A DNA stretch of 64,000 nucleotides from Thunnus maccoyii (lineage: Eukaryota > Chordata > Actinopteri > Scombriformes > Scombridae): assembly GCF_910596095.1 (NCBI RefSeq), contig NC_056552.1:8971111-9035110 (forward strand). The letters run 5' to 3'. The translations under genes were made by a program, and so were the position numbers. The first letter of the stretch is position 1. Each line of letters opens with the position of its first letter. The notes beneath the pieces are model-generated. The model was not told where the DNA came from and did no database searches. It was given only the letters and a program-made list of their open reading frames with translations. Below, piece by piece: positions 59,075 through 64,000 of this stretch.

Positions 59075-62000
59075 GTAAACTGCAACAGGTGATCAGCTAT
59101 AGACAATATGTGACAGGTAAACTAAATCTGTAAATAACCTTATTTTACCCAAGGCTACGGAAATCCACTCAAAACAATATATTATACTGTCTATTCTGTT
59201 AAAGAGTCTATTTCTGTTAAAACTACTGAATATAATCTTTTTCCTGGTTGCCACTGACAGCACCATTGTATACTAGTAGCAGAATGGAGGAATGGTTAGA
59301 AGAGAAGTCTGTTGTACTCGGTCACATCTTAAGGTACAATCTATGGGTGGACTGGTAATGAAGGAGAACCTGCAAAATCTACTGAGTAACACAATTAATT
59401 TAATATCTAATAATATATATTTGAATGCTTTTTATAATTAATTCCAGTTATATTGCAAGTCCCTGAAATGCATGTTCTTTAATATTATATGTCTTTAAGA
59501 CTAATAGAATCTGACTGTACTGACCATTAAATGTAAATTGAAGTAAATTTTATATTTTTATTTATTGTATTTTCTTTTTTATTTACATGTTATATTTTTG
59601 TACTTGATTTTTTAATGTTTCTGTTTCTCTACTTGGACATAGAGATTGAGGATTTGTATATGTACATGTCATGGTTGTTTGCAAATTGATTGTTCAATAA
59701 AACATGTTTTTAAAGGTGACAAAAGGAAGTTTTAGCAAAAAGTTAAAATAAAATATAATGTACATTCATTAAATGAGGACAAAATAAATTAAAACATATA
59801 GAGATGGTTTCAAACTGCTTTCAAGTAACTCTATCTCACTTTATGTGCAGTAAGATTTAAAAACATTATTAACATTGTACGTATATTTATGCCTGCATGG
59901 TGTTAGAAAGTAACTAGGTACCTTTACTGGAGTAGTACTGTAATACTAGAACTATGAGGTGTTTTCATTTTATACTTTATTCATTACATTTCTGAGGGAG
60001 ATATTGTACTTTTCCCTCCAGTTATTTGACATTTAGAGTTCCTTGTTCCTTGTGAGAAGAATAGAATAGAATAGAATAAAATAGAACAGATCTTTATTGT
60101 CCACCAGGGTGGAAAATTGTCTTTGGCTCACCAAAACATAAAGACTCACAACACATGAATGTATAACTGATAGTGAACATGAAGGACATGAAGGACATGA
60201 AGGACTTCTTACATAGATTTTTAGTTTCAGATGAACTCTACAGCGCCTCCCGGAGCTCAAAGGCTCAAACTGGCTGAATAGAGAAGATTTTTAATACAAG
60301 TTTATAAGATGTGATGTACTCTGGAGGAGACTGTGAAAACAGAACTTTTAGGCCTAATCATACTGGAGTAGTTATGATCTCATACTGGAATCACTTTGTG
60401 AATAACATGACATGGAAAAAGGCTCCTACCTACTTCCAAACTTATTCACAGATCCACCCAGCTAAGATATATTTTTAAAAGTCAGAAAAGATATTGATAT
60501 CCATTGTACATTTTGTTGTAGCTCCTCTGACACTGTTTATTTTGACCCTTTTGTGAGACTCCTTTGGAATAATGTGTATTTTTTATCAAAAACCATACAG
60601 ATGAAGTGTTATATTATTCTGGAAACATGTAGTAAAAATAATAATAATAGCTTTATTTGTGTAGCACTTTTCAAAACAAATGTGTTGTTTTGAATACTGT
60701 TACGACCCAGCTCAGGGGAATCTCTGGCGCAACATGAAAAGAATGAGACTCCCCTCTTCCCGGCTCCCAAGAAACACCAGCAACAAGGGATTTGGAGCCC
60801 TTTAGAGGTTTTATTGAAAATCTTCAAGGCTTCAGGGTGGGCTAACAGCAAAATAACAAACAAAGGTGAATTGACGCTGAGCAACCTAAACTTACCTACT
60901 CAAACAAAAAGAACAAAAGACAACCTAACTCCTAATTGGACAAAAACAGGAGAAAAAAAGTGAAGTTAAACAAAAATGCTACCCACCATTACAAAACTTG
61001 GGCTGGTATATCATGTCAGCAAATTTACATACAACATTTCACATTGAAACATGTTGACTGGCAGGTTGGTTGGAAGTACACTGTAAAAAAAAAAAATCAT
61101 AAAAAAATGGTAAAAAGTCTGGCAGCAAAAGTTGCCAAACACTTATCGTCAAATAAAAAACCTTTGGTTGTTCTACAGAGACTTATTTTAAAAATACGGA
61201 TATTTACTTTGGACATTGTCTACATTTTTACAGTCCAATCATTGTAAAGTAAAAAGAAAATTTCATTATAAAACATCTCTAGAATGTTAAACAAATGTAT
61301 AAATCTGCATAAAAAAATGAAAAAGATTGCAGAACTTCATTAAAATTACCTAATTTAAATGAAGACTCTTGTTTTCATACAGTAATCTAAATTCATAGGA
61401 TTATCCAATCCAATTAAATCAACTACAATTTGGAATGTCCCTAACCCTAACCCATAAAACCAAAGAACATCATGCAGGTTGATTAACCTTATAAATTAAC
61501 TTCACATTGATTAACTATTTGAACAAAAATGAATAATCTGATCAAACATGTTTTCCAGGATCTAGGGTTCATAATTTTGTATTTTATGTAGTATTGATGT
61601 GTGTGGATATGTTGTATGACTTCTGCCATTCTGCCACCAGGTTGTGCCTTTGAGTAAGCAGAAGTAGTAGAAGAAGAGGAACTTCCTCCAGTTGCAGTAG
61701 TTAGCACAAAGCTAGTGGGTTTTAACAGCAGCAAAAATATGCTGGTGGACTGTAAACTACATATACTGCTTTGTTGTGGTTGTAAAGTGCGCAGATAAAA
61801 AAAAACTGCAAGTTATACTACAGCCTGAGTCTTTGTCTGCAACACATGACTACTGGTATATTTACTCGCCAAATGGAAAATCTACCCGCATTTGGCGCTT
61901 GCACAATGAAACATAGTATTCTATCTGATGGATACTTTTTTCTGCTGTGGATTGTGTAGACTAATACATCCGTTAATTTAGAACACTGAAATTGTTCAGT

Positions 62001-63740
62001 GATGATACTTGACGTTTGTGAAAATCAAGTATCATCAAGGAAAAATACCATCTTGTTTGCCTGATCTTGAAGGATTGCATTTGTCACACAAGCTGTGGTT
62101 GAGTTGCATTGACTTTGAACTAGTGAGGGACCTTGAACAGAATAATGAGGCTCTGTCATGAAAAGCTGTCAATACATAAGCTGTCTTGTCTGAATCAGAA
62201 ACGGTCTGGTAATATTAAGCATGAGAGAAAATCAGCGCAGGTATGCGAAAATGCTTTCAACAGGCTTTGAGCTCAATCCTGTCTTGCATTGTTTTCTAGG
62301 TCTTGCTAGACACTGTCTTTAAAGCCTGGGTTGCACACACTACACTAGAAGCCACCCTTTCATGTCTCAAAACGTTAACTGTTTATGCTCAATATCTACA
62401 GTAATGCAAATAGGTGATTCAGCTAAATAAAAACTGTCAAGTCTTTTCGAGTCATCTGCCTCGCCTCAAGTCAAAGTCAAGTCGAGTCTTATCAGTGTTA
62501 GTCAACCAAGTCGCGAGCCCTCAAATATGCAACTCGGGTCAAGTCATGAGACTTGAGTCCCCAACCTCTGATAAATATTGATTGAACTTTCCTTGGCCAT
62601 GGAAATAGGGGCTAAATTAAAAAACAGGAGTAAGCTAATACATAATCAATATTAACATACAGATGTGAATCTGCATGCTAAAAAAAAGCCTCAAGTTCAT
62701 AGGACAGATTGAAAGTCACCCACTTCCTTTCAGAATTCCAACGATGGCTGTGATCCTCTGCAATGAGCCTCAGCAAGCCTTGTCCTGAGAATACAAAAGC
62801 AGAAAATATGTATCATGCTCTTAAACGTACCTGCACACCAACAGGTGTCAATGTTGTCGCCTGTATTTTTTTCAATGTACACACAATGGCAACTTTGTCT
62901 CCTATCCTCACAGCAGCGGCAGAGGGGAGCCGCCTTAAGAGCTGCCGCTCTTAAGGAGTGCAGTTTGCCGCTTGAACAGAAATTGAGCATGATCAAACTT
63001 TGCCTCTTTTAGGGTTTAAAAAGGTCTGAAATTAAGGTTGGGGCCAGATCAAGCTGTTCTTTACATGTGATCAACAAAATCTTAAAACTATTTGTAAAAC
63101 TGACTGGTATCCTGTGTTGGGATGCTTAATTTAGAGTGTTGTAGTAGTCTCTACATTTGGAACCAGTTAAAACTCTGGTGCAGTTTTTTGCACAATCTTT
63201 AGGCAAGAGTGATTTTCAGTTTTTGGTTTGCAATATAATGATTGAATTATGCAGAATATGCGAATAATGCGTGCAGCAAACACGCTAGGGCTGTCACTTT
63301 TTCCCAAAACAAAGTTTGAATGAATTAACAGTTCTGTGGAATTCATTCAAATTATATAGAACATTAGCATAATGTAATTTATAGGCTAAAATAGGAGGTT
63401 GGGCGAGGTTGTGTAGCTGCTGGTGCTCTGATTCTTTAGCCTTGCTTGGGTGAGAAGCTAACAGGTGACTCCATTTGTTGTTGTGGTAATGTTATTGTGA
63501 AGTAGTTGCTTCATACAAAGTCGGCAAACAGCCTTATCTTTATCAATAATTTTGCCATTGATAGAGTCCAATCCAAAATGCTTACAAACAGCACTTCTGA
63601 GGTGCATTAGTGTTGACATGATCTGAAGTTCCTCCAGTTTTCATCACGCTCTCTCTACCTAGCCCTATGTCATGCAATAGTTCCAGCGTGACAGTGCGGT
63701 TTAGCCACTGATCTATATAATGAGTCAGCTAGTGCACACA
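59075..63740. other. intergenic sequence with LINE-tail fragments
   Basis: No gene found. 60050-60135 (a tagaa-rich run, then cagatctttattgtccacca and gggtggaaaattgtctttgg) and 60640-60680 (agctttatttgtgtagcact) resemble 3' ends of truncated non-LTR elements. 61441-61453 has two CCCTAA units, too short to call telomeric. The rest is AT-rich. Confidence 0.5.
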
Positions 63741-63741
63741 C

Positions 63742-63961
63742 CTGGTAAACAGATAGTAGGCCCGCAGTGAAGCACCCAGAAGCAGTTCCTTAAACTCCAC
63801 TTGGCTTTCCCCTGGCTGAGAACGCCCTCCTGCAGGGTGGTGAGGTTGGGTATGACCATGGGGATGTTGAGGCCCAGAACCTTCCAAAAACCGTGCAGGC
63901 CGTATGTGAAGGCTGTGCCTGGGAAAACCATGCCAGCGATGCAAAACAACTCAGGAAGAGG
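63742..63961 (-). CDS. orphan exon-like segment, gene unknown
   Basis: On the minus strand a 220-base block lies between an acceptor-like tttgcatcccccag and a donor-like ACCAG|gtgtgt. It is open in phase 0 across its length, with codons ending mostly in C or G for the first 50 positions, and encodes a hydrophobic segment (FCIAGMVFPGTAFTYGLHGF) and then NIPMVIPNLTTLQEG. After about residue 50 the next frame looks more coding-like (VEFKELLLGASLRAYYLF), so this may be a decayed gene copy with a shift. I do not recognise the family. The human neighbours of QKI (PACRG, PRKN) do not match. Confidence 0.3.
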
Positions 63962-64000
63962 CTGGGGGATGCAAAGTTCAAATAATTATCATGATTAAAA

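Noticed and set aside
60700-60850. Possible LTR start (tgttacgacccagctcaggg)
   Set aside because: The motif is suggestive of an old LTR-type remnant, but I found neither a paired end nor an internal region, so no element is called.
61441-61453. Telomere-like ctaaccctaaccc
   Set aside because: Only two units; too short to be an interstitial telomeric site.

Overview
The window is nuclear DNA from a teleost fish, probably a percomorph. The genes have GT-AG introns and vertebrate orthologues, many long (CA)n, (GA)n and (TATC)n microsatellites lie between and inside them, and the introns hold short inverted-repeat elements of kinds I know from fish genomes. No bacterial, viral or CRISPR system is present. 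All exon models were made by eye, joining splice sites that keep the reading frame; each multi-exon gene closes in frame at a length I checked.

Layout. 729-1100 (+) is the last coding exon of gna13, followed by a long 3'UTR to about 3150. 4289-9022 (+) is mtnap1 (C17orf80), five exons and 532 aa, with an N-terminal C2HC finger and a C-terminus homologous to ATP synthase subunit f. 12582-16480 (-) is bicral (GLTSCR1L), eleven coding exons and 803 aa, tail-to-tail with mtnap1. 21128-22168 (+) is tbcc, a single exon of 346 aa. 26345-31226 (+) is prph2 (peripherin-2/RDS), three exons and 344 aa. 38968-53155 (+) is qki (quaking), with a shared body and two alternative C-termini: QKI-6 type (316 aa) and nuclear QKI-5 type (340 aa). 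From about 55.5 kb to the end I see no firm gene, only repeats and one orphan exon-like stretch on the minus strand at 63742-63961.

The genes act in unrelated pathways: G12/13 signalling, the mitochondrial nucleoid, the ncBAF chromatin remodeler, tubulin folding, photoreceptor disc rims and RNA splicing. They are not an operon-like unit. bicral-tbcc-prph2 is a block also seen at human 6p21.1; gna13 and mtnap1 are from human 17q and qki from 6q26, so the window joins segments that are separate in human.

The most interesting signals are: the subunit-f-like domain fused to the mtnap1 finger protein; a 48-bp segment shared between the mtnap1 coding exon 2 and the centre of an inverted-repeat element in its own intron 1; short near-palindromic elements at TTAA sites, one nested inside another; an 8-bp-duplication element carrying a LINE tail; and quaking-type ACTAAY motifs at the 3' end of qki itself. 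I found nothing I would call a wholly new biological system.
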